Positions 16,117 through 24,330 of a DNA stretch of 37,728 bases are shown here, piece after piece (position 1 is the stretch's first letter; every line of letters starts with the position of its first letter). Under the pieces are notes generated by a model. That model had not been told where the DNA came from. It worked only from the letters and a program-made list of their open reading frames with translations, and searched no databases. The translations under genes were made by a program, and so were the position numbers. The stretch is from Neisseriaceae bacterium (GTDB lineage Bacteria; Pseudomonadota; Gammaproteobacteria; Burkholderiales; Neisseriaceae), in assembly GCA_017934045.1 (NCBI GenBank), contig JAGBKK010000043.1, positions 1 through 37,728 of the forward strand, given 5' to 3'.

Positions 16117-17277
16117 ATGAATGTTAATCAACAATATATTGAAATTCCAGCTTATTTTATGCGTGGTGGCACTTCTAATGGGGTGTTTTTTCGTCTTGAT
16201 GATTTACCGCAAGAAGCCCAGCAAGCAGGCGAAGCACGCGACCGTTTGTTGTTGCGTCTGATTGGCAGTCCAGACCCTTATGGCAAGCACATTGACGGTA
16301 TGGGTGGCGGTTCGTCTTCCACCAGCAAGGCGGTGATTATTAGCAAAAGTACCCAGCCTAATCACGATGTGGATTATCTGTTTGGGCAAGTATCGATTGA
16401 TAAACCCTTTGTTGATTGGAGTGGTAATTGTGGAAATCTATCAGCCGCCGTGGGCAGTTTTGCGATTGAAAGCGGTTTGATTGACGCTGGCGTTGCAAAC
16501 GGCGTTCGTGAAGTGAAAATTTGGCAAGCGAATATTGGCAAAACCATTGTCGCCCAAGTGCCGATTGAAAACGGCAAAGTCAAAGAAGTGGGCGATTTTA
16601 TGTTAGACGGCGTAACCTTTCCAGCGGCAGAAGTGAAGTTATCGTTTTTACAACCGTCTGACGGCGTGCTGTTTCCCACAGGCAATACGATTGACGAGAT
16701 TGTTGTACCTGAAATAGGCAGCCTGAAATGCACGCTCATCAGTGCAGGCATTCCCACCGTGTTTGTGAATGCCGCCGATATTGGTTTGACAGGGAAAGAA
16801 TTGCAATCCGATATAAATAACAATGCTAATATATTGAAATTATTAGAAAATATCCGTGCCGCAGGGGCGTTGAAAATGGGCTTAATCCAAGATTTGAGCG
16901 AAATTGCCACACGCCAACATACGCCCAAAATTGCGTGGCTTGCCCCACCTGCTGATTATCTTGCGTCATCAGGAAAACAGGTTTTATCGAATGAAATCAA
17001 TTTATTAGTGCGTGCAATGTCGATGGGCAAAATGCACCATGCGATGATGGGTACTGCCGCCGTAGCAATTGCCGCCGCCGCCGCCGTGACTGATACTTTG
17101 GTGAGTAACGCCGCAGGTTCTGCAATTGAAAGCGTTTGCTTCGGGCACCCATCAGGCACGCTTACCGTTGGGGCAAGCGTGGCAACGGAAAACGGACAGT
17201 GGCTTGCACAAAGCGTTACCATGAGCCGCTCTGCACGCGTTTTAATGCGTGGTTGGGTAAGAGTGCCGTTGAAATAA
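16117..17277 (+). CDS. prpF: PrpF-family 2-methylaconitate isomerase
   Basis: A 386-aa protein of the PrpF family, which isomerises 2-methylaconitate in the methylcitrate (propionate) pathway together with AcnD. The N terminus IPAYFMRGGTSNGVFFRLDDLP, the GMGGGSSSTSKAVI stretch near residue 68, and DWSGNCGNLSAAVG near 106, with the conserved cysteine of this diaminopimelate-epimerase-like fold, are clear. An in-frame GCC run encodes an alanine stretch near residue 318. No prpB, prpC or acnD lies in the window, so the pathway is either encoded elsewhere or the enzyme acts on a related substrate. The family call is firm, the substrate less so. Confidence 0.9.
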   Translation: MNVNQQYIEIPAYFMRGGTSNGVFFRLDDLPQEAQQAGEARDRLLLRLIGSPDPYGKHIDGMGGGSSSTSKAVIISKSTQPNHDVDYLFGQVSIDKPFVDWSGNCGNLSAAVGSFAIESGLIDAGVANGVREVKIWQANIGKTIVAQVPIENGKVKEVGDFMLDGVTFPAAEVKLSFLQPSDGVLFPTGNTIDEIVVPEIGSLKCTLISAGIPTVFVNAADIGLTGKELQSDINNNANILKLLENIRAAGALKMGLIQDLSEIATRQHTPKIAWLAPPADYLASSGKQVLSNEINLLVRAMSMGKMHHAMMGTAAVAIAAAAAVTDTLVSNAAGSAIESVCFGHPSGTLTVGASVATENGQWLAQSVTMSRSARVLMRGWVRVPLK

Positions 17278-17349
17278 GTTTTATTTCACAAAGTGAAATC
17301 TATCAACAAAGTCATCAAACCCAAAACGAGCCGTTAGGCGAAGTTAAAA

Positions 17350-18429
17350 TTATTTTTGTTGTTGTATATGAAAAGTGGCAACCGCGGCGAGTGCTAAAAA
17401 CAACACCACAGGCATAGCTCCTGCGATGAATGGGGGGATATGGAACAGTTCGGCGTAGAAACTGAAAAATCTGCCCAAAAAGTGAAAGCCCACGCCCAAA
17501 CACATACCCAAAAAAATGCGTAAGCCCATATTGCTGTGGCGAGCAATCACAGGGGTGAATGCCAAGGCAATCAGCACCATGGCTAATGCTCCCCAAGGGT
17601 AGAAAATTTTTCGCCATTTTGCCACTTCATACGATACGGTGCGTTGTCCGTTTTCTTTTAAGTGATTGATATATTTACTTAATGCGATTGATGACATTTG
17701 CTGCGGCTTGGCAACCAATACGCCCAATAATTCAGGCGTAATATTGCTTTGCCAAATCAGGCTTTCAGGCTGCCTGAACAGTACTTGTTCGGCTGTTAAG
17801 GTGCTTTCGTTAATGCCGTTTAATTGCCATTGTCCGTTGTCTTGATAGTGTGCAGTTTGGGCGTGTGTTAAGCCTGATAAGCGAAAATCATCGCTAATGT
17901 GGTAAATGCTTATGTCTTTGAGTTCACCGTTGGGCAACATACTGCCTACTTGTGCCATATCGTTGCCTGATTTGAGCCATACGCCGCCGTCTTTGTGAAA
18001 TACGGCGTTTTGATTGTTCAATGCGTTATAAGTAATTTGTTCAGAATGTTTGTAAGCGGCAGGCAACAGTTGCTCGCCCACCCACAAGTTGCCCACAGCA
18101 CAAATCACCGCAAAAGCGGTGAGTACGCCCACAATGCGTTTCATCGACATACCGCAAGCTCGCATCACCACATATTCGCTAGCGGCGGATAAGCGTGTGA
18201 GCGTAATTAACGAAGCCGTTAAAACGGCAACAGGGAAAATTTCGTAAATATACACAGGAAAACGCCACAGCATATAGTGAAACAGCGTACCAACGGTGTA
18301 TTGTCCTTTGCCGACATTGCCGCTTTCCGCCAGCATATCAAACACCGCATACAGCGATACAAATGCCAATAAAACTGACAACAGCATAATGAATAAGCGT
18401 TTTAAAATATAGCGGTCGATGATTTTCAT
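17350..18429 (-). CDS. lptG: LPS export permease LptG
   Basis: A 359-aa inner-membrane subunit of the LptB2FG transporter that extracts lipopolysaccharide and passes it to LptC/LptA. It begins MKIIDRYILKRLF, has three N-terminal spans (about 12-35, 60-85 and 95-118), a periplasmic beta-jellyroll, and three C-terminal spans (about 275-355). The cytoplasmic coupling region contains SAASEYVVMRACGMS. A DUS at 17764 encodes FRQPE in the periplasmic domain. Its ATG overlaps the lptF stop by 4 bases (ATGA at 18426-18429), so the pair is one operon. Confidence 0.95.
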   Translation of the reverse strand: MKIIDRYILKRLFIMLLSVLLAFVSLYAVFDMLAESGNVGKGQYTVGTLFHYMLWRFPVYIYEIFPVAVLTASLITLTRLSAASEYVVMRACGMSMKRIVGVLTAFAVICAVGNLWVGEQLLPAAYKHSEQITYNALNNQNAVFHKDGGVWLKSGNDMAQVGSMLPNGELKDISIYHISDDFRLSGLTHAQTAHYQDNGQWQLNGINESTLTAEQVLFRQPESLIWQSNITPELLGVLVAKPQQMSSIALSKYINHLKENGQRTVSYEVAKWRKIFYPWGALAMVLIALAFTPVIARHSNMGLRIFLGMCLGVGFHFLGRFFSFYAELFHIPPFIAGAMPVVLFLALAAVATFHIQQQK

Positions 18430-19511
18430 TGTGTTTCCTTTTTATGGAAAATCAATGGATTATCTCGGTATCTTAATAAGACAATGCCTGCGATGAACAT
18501 AATCAGGTGTGCAGGCAAAAGTCCAACCCAAAAATTGATTTGTCCTGTGCCAATTTTGGTGCGTGCAAAGGTTAAAAGACTTTGATAAATAAAGAAAAAT
18601 ACGGCGGCAAAAATAATGCTATACGACTTGCCGTGGCGTGGATTGGAATACGATAACGACAATGCCAACAATGCCAAAACAGGAATGGTCAAGGGCATAG
18701 ACCAACGCCACATTAACTCGGCGTGCCAGTTGGGATTGTCGCTTGCCCACAGTTGGGCGTTGGTGGCAGTGTGGCGGTCGGCATCGCGTCCTTCGATTTT
18801 GGGATTAACCGCAATGGTTAAATCGGCTGCCTGAAAGCCCACTTGGTCAAAATCGCCTTGTCCTGCCAGTCCTGAATAGCGATTGCCGTCTTGCAAACGC
18901 AAAATGCGTTTATCATCTTCATCAGCCAATACGCCTGATTGAGCCAGCACCACCACCGTGCGACCTGTTTTTTTATCCACCGTGCGAACAAACACTTGTT
19001 CTGCCACACCTTTGTCTAAATCGAAATGACCGACAAAATACACCGAACCGTCCGAACGCGTTTTGAATACGCCCTCTTCCAACAGCGATAAGTCCTGCTT
19101 TTGTTTCAAAAAGCCTGCAAACGATTTGCCACGAGCCTCTGCCCACGGTGCAATCGATAAGGAAATAACGGCAGTTAAAAGCACAAACGGCGTAATAAAC
19201 ACGCCAACAGGCAATAACCAGCGTTTAAGCGACAGTCCTGTGGCTAACCACACCACCATTTCGCTGTCTCGCCAGTAGCGAGCAAACACGGTTAAAACGC
19301 TGACAAACACGGTTAAAATCAGCAATAACGGCGTTAAGCCCAACACCCACACCGCCAACATGGTGCCGATAGCGTCAAACGCCACGCGTCCGCCTGCCAC
19401 GCGTCCCAATAGGTTGATGACTTGCGTGGAAATGAGAATAATCAAAAGAATAAAAAACACCCCCACAGCGGTGAGCGTGAGTTCTTTCATTAAATGACGG
19501 CGATAAATCAT
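18426..19511 (-). CDS. lptF: LPS export permease LptF
   Basis: A 361-aa partner of LptG. MIYRRHLMKELTLTAVGVFFILLIIL is the typical N terminus, with three spans on each side of a periplasmic domain (about 120-265) and the coupling-helix region DSEMVVWLATGLSLKRWL near 82-99. The ATG at 19511 has only a weak A-rich ribosome site. It is first gene of lptF-lptG and divergent from pepA, an arrangement common in beta- and gammaproteobacteria. Confidence 0.95.
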   Translation of the reverse strand: MIYRRHLMKELTLTAVGVFFILLIILISTQVINLLGRVAGGRVAFDAIGTMLAVWVLGLTPLLLILTVFVSVLTVFARYWRDSEMVVWLATGLSLKRWLLPVGVFITPFVLLTAVISLSIAPWAEARGKSFAGFLKQKQDLSLLEEGVFKTRSDGSVYFVGHFDLDKGVAEQVFVRTVDKKTGRTVVVLAQSGVLADEDDKRILRLQDGNRYSGLAGQGDFDQVGFQAADLTIAVNPKIEGRDADRHTATNAQLWASDNPNWHAELMWRWSMPLTIPVLALLALSLSYSNPRHGKSYSIIFAAVFFFIYQSLLTFARTKIGTGQINFWVGLLPAHLIMFIAGIVLLRYRDNPLIFHKKETQ

Positions 19512-19673
19512 ATTTAAAAATCTTTTTATTTTTAATCAGTTGTATCTGTTTTATATCTTTTCAGGCAGCCTGAATAATCGTTTTTATCAATGCCCAAATG
19601 CCTATTTTCTTATTTTTAGAACTTCCTATTCTGTATTAAAATGCACGCATTATTTTTATAGGAATTTTAAACG
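19512..19673. promoter_or_regulatory. Divergent promoter region, lptF / pepA
   Basis: This 162-bp AT-rich gap contains a DUS at 19560-19574. For pepA, AGGA lies about 10 bases before the ATG, and TATTAAAAT (19634-19642) is a possible -10 region. The lptF promoter cannot be placed with confidence. Confidence 0.35.
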
Positions 19674-21125
19674 ATGAAATTTAGCATATCCACCAAAAAA
19701 AATCAGCAAACAAAAGCACAAGCTGAAGTGTTGTGTATCAGTTCAGGCAGCCTGAAAAGCAAAACGCTTGCTCTATTAGGCAAAAAAAACAATGACTTAA
19801 TTGCCGCTTTGGCAACTTTGGCAACGGACAACGATAAACCATCGTTCCAATCTGCCCCTGCGATAGATACTTTGCACCGCATTGCCGCTTTCAAAGCCGT
19901 AGGCGATGATTTACCCAAAGTCTGCAAACCTTTTGCCGAATGGGTGAAAGCGGGCGATGAAGACGAAATTGTGGTGTATTTAGACGGTTTGGCAAAAAAA
20001 GACGCTTTGGCGTTGATTCCGCACGCCATTCGTGCGGTTGCTGACGCAGTTTATGCTTACACCGCTCAAAAAACCCGCGACAACAAAGAAAACACGCAAG
20101 AACTTGTTTTTATTACAGAATTTGCCAACGACAGCAGTTTTCAGGCAGCCTTCACACAAGCCGCAACACTGGCGGACGCGATGAAATTTGCCAAAGATTT
20201 AGCCAACGCACCTGCCAATATTTGTACGCCTGAATTTTTAGCCGAAGAAGCCGCCAATCGAGCCAAAAAAGCAGGGGCAACGGTGAAAATTTATCTGCCT
20301 GCTCAAATCGAAAAATTGGGTATGCACTCGTTTTTATCGGTTGCCAAAGGCAGCGACACCGAAGCGCGTTTTATTGAATTATCCTACAACGGCGGTAAAA
20401 AATCGGACGCACCGATTGTACTTATTGGCAAAGGCATATCATTTGATTCAGGCGGCATATCGTTAAAACCTGGTGCGAGCATGGACGAGATGAAATACGA
20501 TATGTGCGGTGCAGCCAGCGTAATTGCCACATTCTGTGCGGCGGCTGAACTGAAATTACCGTTAAACTTAATCGCACTCGTGCCAACTTGCGAAAATATG
20601 CCGTCAGGACACGCCAATAAACCTGGTGATATAGTCAAAACCTTAAACGGTTTGACGGTTGAAATTTTGAATACAGACGCAGAAGGACGGCTTATTTTGT
20701 GCGATGCGTTAGCGTATGCCGAACGCTTCAAACCGCAAGCAGTGATTGACACAGCCACTTTAACAGGTGCGTGCATTATCGCCTTGGGACACATTGCAGG
20801 AGGTGTCATGGGCAACAATCAAGACTTGATTGACGAAATTTTGCAAGCCGCCCAATCATCAGGCGATAAAATGTGGCAACTGCCCTTGTGGGACGAATAC
20901 AAAGAACAATTAGAAAGCAATTTTGCCGATCTTGCCAATATCGGCGGCAGACCCGCAGGCACCATTACCGCAGGTGTATTTTTGTCGTATTTCGCCGAAA
21001 AATATCCGTGGGTGCATTTGGACATTGCAGGCACGGCATGGAAAAGCGGCGGCAAAGCCAAAGGAGCCACAGGCAGACCTGTGCCGTTGTTGTTGGAATA
21101 TCTTATTGCGAAAAGTAAGCAGTAA
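19674..21125 (+). CDS. pepA: Leucyl aminopeptidase (M17 family)
   Basis: A 483-aa two-metal aminopeptidase that removes N-terminal residues from peptides in the cytosol; some family members also bind DNA. The metal-binding catalytic domain shows [16 protein letters not shown] near residue 252, YDMCGAASV near 277, and the signature NTDAEGRL near 331. The N-terminal domain is shorter and less conserved. A DUS at 19742 encodes SGSLKSK near the N terminus, and a one-sided DUS lies at 20140. It is divergent from lptF and followed by a strong hairpin terminator. Confidence 0.94.
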   Translation: MKFSISTKKNQQTKAQAEVLCISSGSLKSKTLALLGKKNNDLIAALATLATDNDKPSFQSAPAIDTLHRIAAFKAVGDDLPKVCKPFAEWVKAGDEDEIVVYLDGLAKKDALALIPHAIRAVADAVYAYTAQKTRDNKENTQELVFITEFANDSSFQAAFTQAATLADAMKFAKDLANAPANICTPEFLAEEAANRAKKAGATVKIYLPAQIEKLGMHSFLSVAKGSDTEARFIELSYNGGKKSDAPIVLIGKGISFDSGGISLKPGASMDEMKYDMCGAASVIATFCAAAELKLPLNLIALVPTCENMPSGHANKPGDIVKTLNGLTVEILNTDAEGRLILCDALAYAERFKPQAVIDTATLTGACIIALGHIAGGVMGNNQDLIDEILQAAQSSGDKMWQLPLWDEYKEQLESNFADLANIGGRPAGTITAGVFLSYFAEKYPWVHLDIAGTAWKSGGKAKGATGRPVPLLLEYLIAKSKQ

Positions 21126-21240
21126 ATCTGTTTTCAAGCAGTGCCAATTAAAGAAAGTTTCGTGTTGCACTGGTAAATTTTTTTAGGAACTCTCGCAATA
21201 ACTGCAATCATTTTCAGCCTATTTTATATCATCAACCGAT

Positions 21241-21287
21241 AAATCTTATGCAAATAATGGTCTATTTTGCATAAGATTTATTTTTTA
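21241..21287 (+). terminator. Terminator hairpin after pepA
   Basis: AAATCTTATGCAAA pairs with TTTGCATAAGATTT around an approximately 11-base centre, followed by ATTTTTTATAA. It lies about 115 bases past the pepA stop and ahead of a DUS at 21299. Confidence 0.75.
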
Positions 21288-21346
21288 TAATCTCGTTATT
21301 CAGGCTGCCTGAAAAAGTTCATCGCTTATTGTTTCAAGGAGTTCTT

Positions 21347-22273
21347 ATGATGAATCGCCGTCAATTTATGCAAACTTCTGCGGTATTAGGAGCGACTGCA
21401 ATGTTTCATTCTTCATCATTATGGGCAGAAAATAGCCCAAAAACCGTGCCACAAATTACGCTGAATAATGGCGTAAAAATGCCGATTATCGGCTTAGGCG
21501 TGTGGAAAATTACTGATCTTAAACAATGCCAACAATGCGTGGAAGACGCATTTTCTGTGGGCTATCGCCTGATTGACACGGCACAAGCTTACGGCAATGA
21601 AGCGGCGGTGGGGGCAGCGTTTCACGCCAGTGGCTTAAAACGCAGTGAAGTGTTTATCGAAAGCAAAATCAGCCCCAACCACATTAGCGAAAAAGGCGTT
21701 TTGCGCAGTTTTGAAGAGTCGATGAAACGCTTTAAGTTGGATTATGTGGATTTATTTTTGCTGCACACGCCGATGGGCGATGCCAAAGGGGCGTGGAAAG
21801 CCTTGTGCAAACTGTATCGAGACGGCAGAGTGCGGTCGATTGGGGTGAGTAATTTTTACGGCAATATTCTGCGACAGATTGCCACCAAAGAATTGGGCGA
21901 AGTCGTGCCTGCACTCAATCAAATCGAAACGCACCCGTATTTGCAACATTTCAAAGTGCAAGAGACGCTTAAAGGCTATGGCATTGCGATGCAGGCGTGG
22001 TCGCAGTTTGGCAATGGTGTGAATGGCGTTTTGAACGAGCCTGTATTGAAAAAAATCGGTGAAAAATACGGCAAAACCGCCGCACAGGTGATTTTACGGT
22101 GGTTGGTGCAACGCAATGTGATTGTGATTCCCAAAACCACACGCAAAGAACGAATGATTGAAAATATCAGCATTTTCGATTTTGCGTTGAATAACGATGA
22201 TTTGGCACAAATTGCCAAACTCGAAAAAAATCAACGCATTTGGGGTGGCAGTTGGGGGCGAGAAGATATTTGA
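21347..22273 (+). CDS. Aldo/keto reductase with twin-arginine signal
   Basis: A 308-aa protein. The N terminus MMNRRQFMQTSAVLGATAMF with SSLWAEN is a twin-arginine (Tat) export signal: RR, then FM, a mild hydrophobic stretch and a WA cleavage-like site. The rest is an aldo/keto reductase of the 2,5-diketo-gluconate reductase type: LIDTAQAYGNE (catalytic Asp and Tyr), ESKISPN (Lys) and FLLHTPMG (His) complete the tetrad, and IPKTTRKERMIEN fits the cofactor pocket. AAGGAG at 21336-21341 supports the start. Predicted to be exported folded, which is unusual for an NADPH enzyme unless cofactor is bound beforehand. Substrate unknown. Monocistronic. Confidence 0.88.
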   Translation: MMNRRQFMQTSAVLGATAMFHSSSLWAENSPKTVPQITLNNGVKMPIIGLGVWKITDLKQCQQCVEDAFSVGYRLIDTAQAYGNEAAVGAAFHASGLKRSEVFIESKISPNHISEKGVLRSFEESMKRFKLDYVDLFLLHTPMGDAKGAWKALCKLYRDGRVRSIGVSNFYGNILRQIATKELGEVVPALNQIETHPYLQHFKVQETLKGYGIAMQAWSQFGNGVNGVLNEPVLKKIGEKYGKTAAQVILRWLVQRNVIVIPKTTRKERMIENISIFDFALNNDDLAQIAKLEKNQRIWGGSWGREDI

Positions 22274-22292
22274 AGTAATATGTAATGAGTTT

Positions 22293-22310
22293 GTGGGCAT
22301 TCCTGCCCAC
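22293..22310. repeat. GTGGGCA hairpin after the aldo/keto reductase gene
   Basis: GTGGGCA/TGCCCAC inverted repeat around TTCC, the same unit as at 35924-35943. A related imperfect copy lies at 22365-22382. It may stabilise or end the preceding transcript. Confidence 0.5.
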
Positions 22311-22404
22311 CACAATAGATAACACAATATTTCAGGCAGCCTGAAAATCTTACGGAGAACTGTGTGGGCAGCAAGTTGCCCAACTTACACGAACCAACCA
22401 CTCA

Positions 22405-22457
22405 CGCAGGACGACCTGCGGGTTTTACAATGATTTTGGGACGACCCAAGTAAGGTG
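22405..22457 (+). promoter_or_regulatory. Guanidine-II (mini-ykkC) riboswitch
   Basis: Two small hairpins each carry an ACGA tetraloop: CGCAGG-ACGA-CCTGCG at 22405-22420 and TTGGG-ACGA-CCCAA at 22436-22449, joined by a 15-base linker. The ribosome site AAGGTG (22452-22457) follows directly, six bases before the ATG of an SMR exporter. Twin ACGR hairpins upstream of sugE/gdx genes define the guanidine-II riboswitch. Known members bind guanidinium in both loops, which makes the ribosome site accessible and turns translation on. The motif and the gene context agree. Confidence 0.94.
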
Positions 22458-22462
22458 CAACA

Positions 22463-22780
22463 ATGAACGCTTGGTTGATTTTAATTACCGCAGGTTTATT
22501 GGAAATTGCGTGGGCAGTGGGTTTGAAATATTCGCAGGGGTTTAGCCGCCCTGTGGTGAGCCTAATCACCATAATTGCAATGATTGCCAGTATGTTTTTG
22601 CTGTCCTTATCGCTGAAAAAACTACCATTAGGCACGGCGTATGCGGTGTGGGTGGGCATTGGCATTGTCGGCAGCAGCATTTGCGGCATTTTGCTGTGGC
22701 AAGAATCCACCAATTTATGGCGAATTTTAAGCATTTTTGCCATTTTTATCGGCATTATCGGCTTAAAATTAACGGCGTAA
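22463..22780 (+). CDS. gdx: SMR-family guanidinium exporter (Gdx/SugE)
   Basis: A 105-aa four-span inner-membrane exporter of the small multidrug resistance family, functioning as a dual-topology dimer. Gdx-subtype features are the essential glutamate in LLEIAWAVGLKYSQGFSRP (Glu13), LSLKKLPLGTAYAVWVGIGIVGS, and the C-terminal IIGLKL. Gdx proteins exchange guanidinium for protons, unlike EmrE-type multidrug members. The guanidine-II riboswitch immediately upstream independently supports the substrate. sugE is the older symbol. Downstream are a poly-G tract and an NTT-like carrier gene with its own start 80 bases on. Confidence 0.95.
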   Translation: MNAWLILITAGLLEIAWAVGLKYSQGFSRPVVSLITIIAMIASMFLLSLSLKKLPLGTAYAVWVGIGIVGSSICGILLWQESTNLWRILSIFAIFIGIIGLKLTA

Positions 22781-22790
22781 ATACATTGTC

Positions 22791-22798
22791 GGGGGGGG
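22791..22798 (+). repeat. Poly-G(8) tract
   Basis: Eight consecutive G residues between gdx and the next gene, 62 bases before the latter's ATG. The surrounding GGGGCATTTTTGC and CGCTGAACGAACAA resembles the dispersed GTGGGCA repeat followed by CGCTGAACG-ACAA, so the tract may have arisen in a decayed copy. Homopolymeric G tracts often vary in length in Neisseriaceae. Confidence 0.8.
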
Positions 22799-22860
22799 CA
22801 TTTTTGCTTACGCTGAACGAACAAACTTCTTTCAGGCAGCCTGAATACGGAATAAATAAT

Positions 22861-24156
22861 ATGAATAAAATATTATCCATTTTTTCATTAGAAAAAAACG
22901 AAATAAAATTATTATTTTATAGCGTGCTGATGATATTTTTATTATTTGCCGCTTATGCTTTTTTGCGTCCCATTCGCGAATCATTAGGCATTGAAAATTC
23001 AACCTCCGAATTAAAATGGTTATTTTTTGCCACCTTTATTTTTACACTAATTTGTTCATTATTGGCAATGAATTTAAGTGGCAGAATTAAACGCAAATTA
23101 TATGCGGACGGCATTTTTATCTTTTTTGCGGTGAATTTAATTATTTTTTATGTGGCAATGTTATTTATTCCCAAAGGGCATTCTTTTTATCCCAACCTAT
23201 GCCGTATATTTTATGTATGGATTAGCATTTTTAATATGTTTGTTATTTCAACCGCATGGAGTATATTAGCCGATTCATATACCAAAGAAAGAAGTATGCG
23301 ATTATTTGGCATTATTTCCGCAGGAGCAAGTTTTGGACAAATTATCGGTTCTTCAACCGTAGCATTTTTAGGGCATAAAATTGCCACACAAAATTTTATT
23401 TTTATTGCAGGTTTATTTTTAATCATTGCCCTAATCTTAAAAAATCTAATCATTAAAGAAAGCAGTTTCTTAATTAACGAAGAAAATGAAAAACAAGCCT
23501 TTTTATCTAAATTTAACATTCCCCTGCCAAGCAAAAACCCATTTGAGGGCATAAAAATTGTTTTTCAATCTAACTATTTAATGTTATTAGCCTTATTTAT
23601 TATATTACTTACTTCGGTTTCCACATTTTTATATATGGAACAAGCCCGAATTGTGCAAGAATATTTCCCCAAAACCATAGCCAATTCACGCGAATTACGC
23701 ACCGCATTATTTGCCAAAATCGACTTCATCGTACAAACATTAAGTTTTATGGTGCAAATATTCTTAACCGCTAAAATTGCCAAATATTGCGGTTCAAAAT
23801 ATTTATTATCGGTTTTAGGCTTTGTTTTGTGTATTGGCTTTGTGGTTTTAATTCTATCAGGACACGCATTATGGGCAATAATTTTGGTGTTTTCATTACG
23901 CCGAGTGGGCGAATACGCATTAGTCAAACCTGCCCGCGAAATGCTGTTTGTGCCATTAGACGCAGAAAGTAAATACAAAGTGAAAAATTTCACCGACACC
24001 GTAGTCTATCGAGCAGGAGACGCACTGTCATCACAATTAGAAGGTATGTTATCCGCCATCAGCACCAATATCGCATTAGCCACAGGCGGCATCATCGCCT
24101 TGCTGTGGGGCTTCACAGGCTTACGATTAAGCCAAAAATATGAGCAGGAAAAGTAG
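22861..24156 (+). CDS. NTT/ATP-ADP-translocase-like membrane carrier
   Basis: A 431-aa carrier with about 12 hydrophobic spans. LLFAAYAFLRPIRESLGIENS near residues 28-48 and SLRRVGEYALVKPAREMLFVPLD near 345-367, with the following KVKNFTDTVVYRAGDALS, fit the family often annotated as NTP/NDP exchange or AAA-type ATP:ADP antiporter-like within the major facilitator superfamily. Bona fide nucleotide exchange is known mainly in obligate intracellular bacteria and plastids, so the substrate here is uncertain. The ATG at 22861 begins MNKILSIFSLEKNEIK; upstream residues in the same frame overlap gdx and are not coding. The DNA is more AT-rich than its neighbours. A DUS precedes and follows the gene. 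Confidence 0.8.
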   Translation: MNKILSIFSLEKNEIKLLFYSVLMIFLLFAAYAFLRPIRESLGIENSTSELKWLFFATFIFTLICSLLAMNLSGRIKRKLYADGIFIFFAVNLIIFYVAMLFIPKGHSFYPNLCRIFYVWISIFNMFVISTAWSILADSYTKERSMRLFGIISAGASFGQIIGSSTVAFLGHKIATQNFIFIAGLFLIIALILKNLIIKESSFLINEENEKQAFLSKFNIPLPSKNPFEGIKIVFQSNYLMLLALFIILLTSVSTFLYMEQARIVQEYFPKTIANSRELRTALFAKIDFIVQTLSFMVQIFLTAKIAKYCGSKYLLSVLGFVLCIGFVVLILSGHALWAIILVFSLRRVGEYALVKPAREMLFVPLDAESKYKVKNFTDTVVYRAGDALSSQLEGMLSAISTNIALATGGIIALLWGFTGLRLSQKYEQEK

Positions 24157-24176
24157 TTTCAGGCTGCCTGAAAAAA

Positions 24177-24282
24177 TATAGTCGTTAAACTTCAAAACAC
24201 TAATGCGTTGGCACGCCTTGCCGTATTATTTATACTGTCTGCGGCGTGCCGCCTGTTATTGTTTTGAAGTTTAACGACTATA
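24177..24282. mobile_element. Correia-like element, 106-bp copy B
   Basis: The ends TATAGTCGTTAAACTTC and GAAGTTTAACGACTATA are perfect inverted repeats, extending inward through AAAACA/TGTTTT. The core is GCACGCCTTGCCGTATTA, TTTATACTGTCTGCGGC. Same length as copy A (4869-4974) with five differences by eye. It sits between the NTT-like gene and the SIMPL-domain gene, immediately after a DUS. Confidence 0.82.
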
Positions 24283-24294
24283 CATAACCATAAA

Positions 24295-24320
24295 AAAACG
24301 CTTGAAAAATCAAGCGTTTT
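24295..24320. terminator. Bidirectional terminator between convergent genes
   Basis: AAAACGCTTGA and TCAAGCGTTTT form an 11-bp stem with a four-A loop. It lies just past the SIMPL gene's stop on the minus strand and downstream of the NTT-like gene on the plus strand. Confidence 0.85.
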
Positions 24321-24330
24321 GCTTATTCAT

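Noticed and set aside
16374-16928. 184-codon minus-strand open frame over prpF
   Set aside because: Shadow of prpF; no start signal, and prpF motifs fully explain the DNA.
17062-17090. GCC-rich trinucleotide run in prpF as a phase-variation tract
   Set aside because: Units are three bases, so length change keeps the frame; it only alters an alanine run.
22402-22824. 140-codon minus-strand open frame over gdx and the riboswitch
   Set aside because: It overlaps a certain exporter gene and a structured RNA, and the translation shows no recognisable motif.
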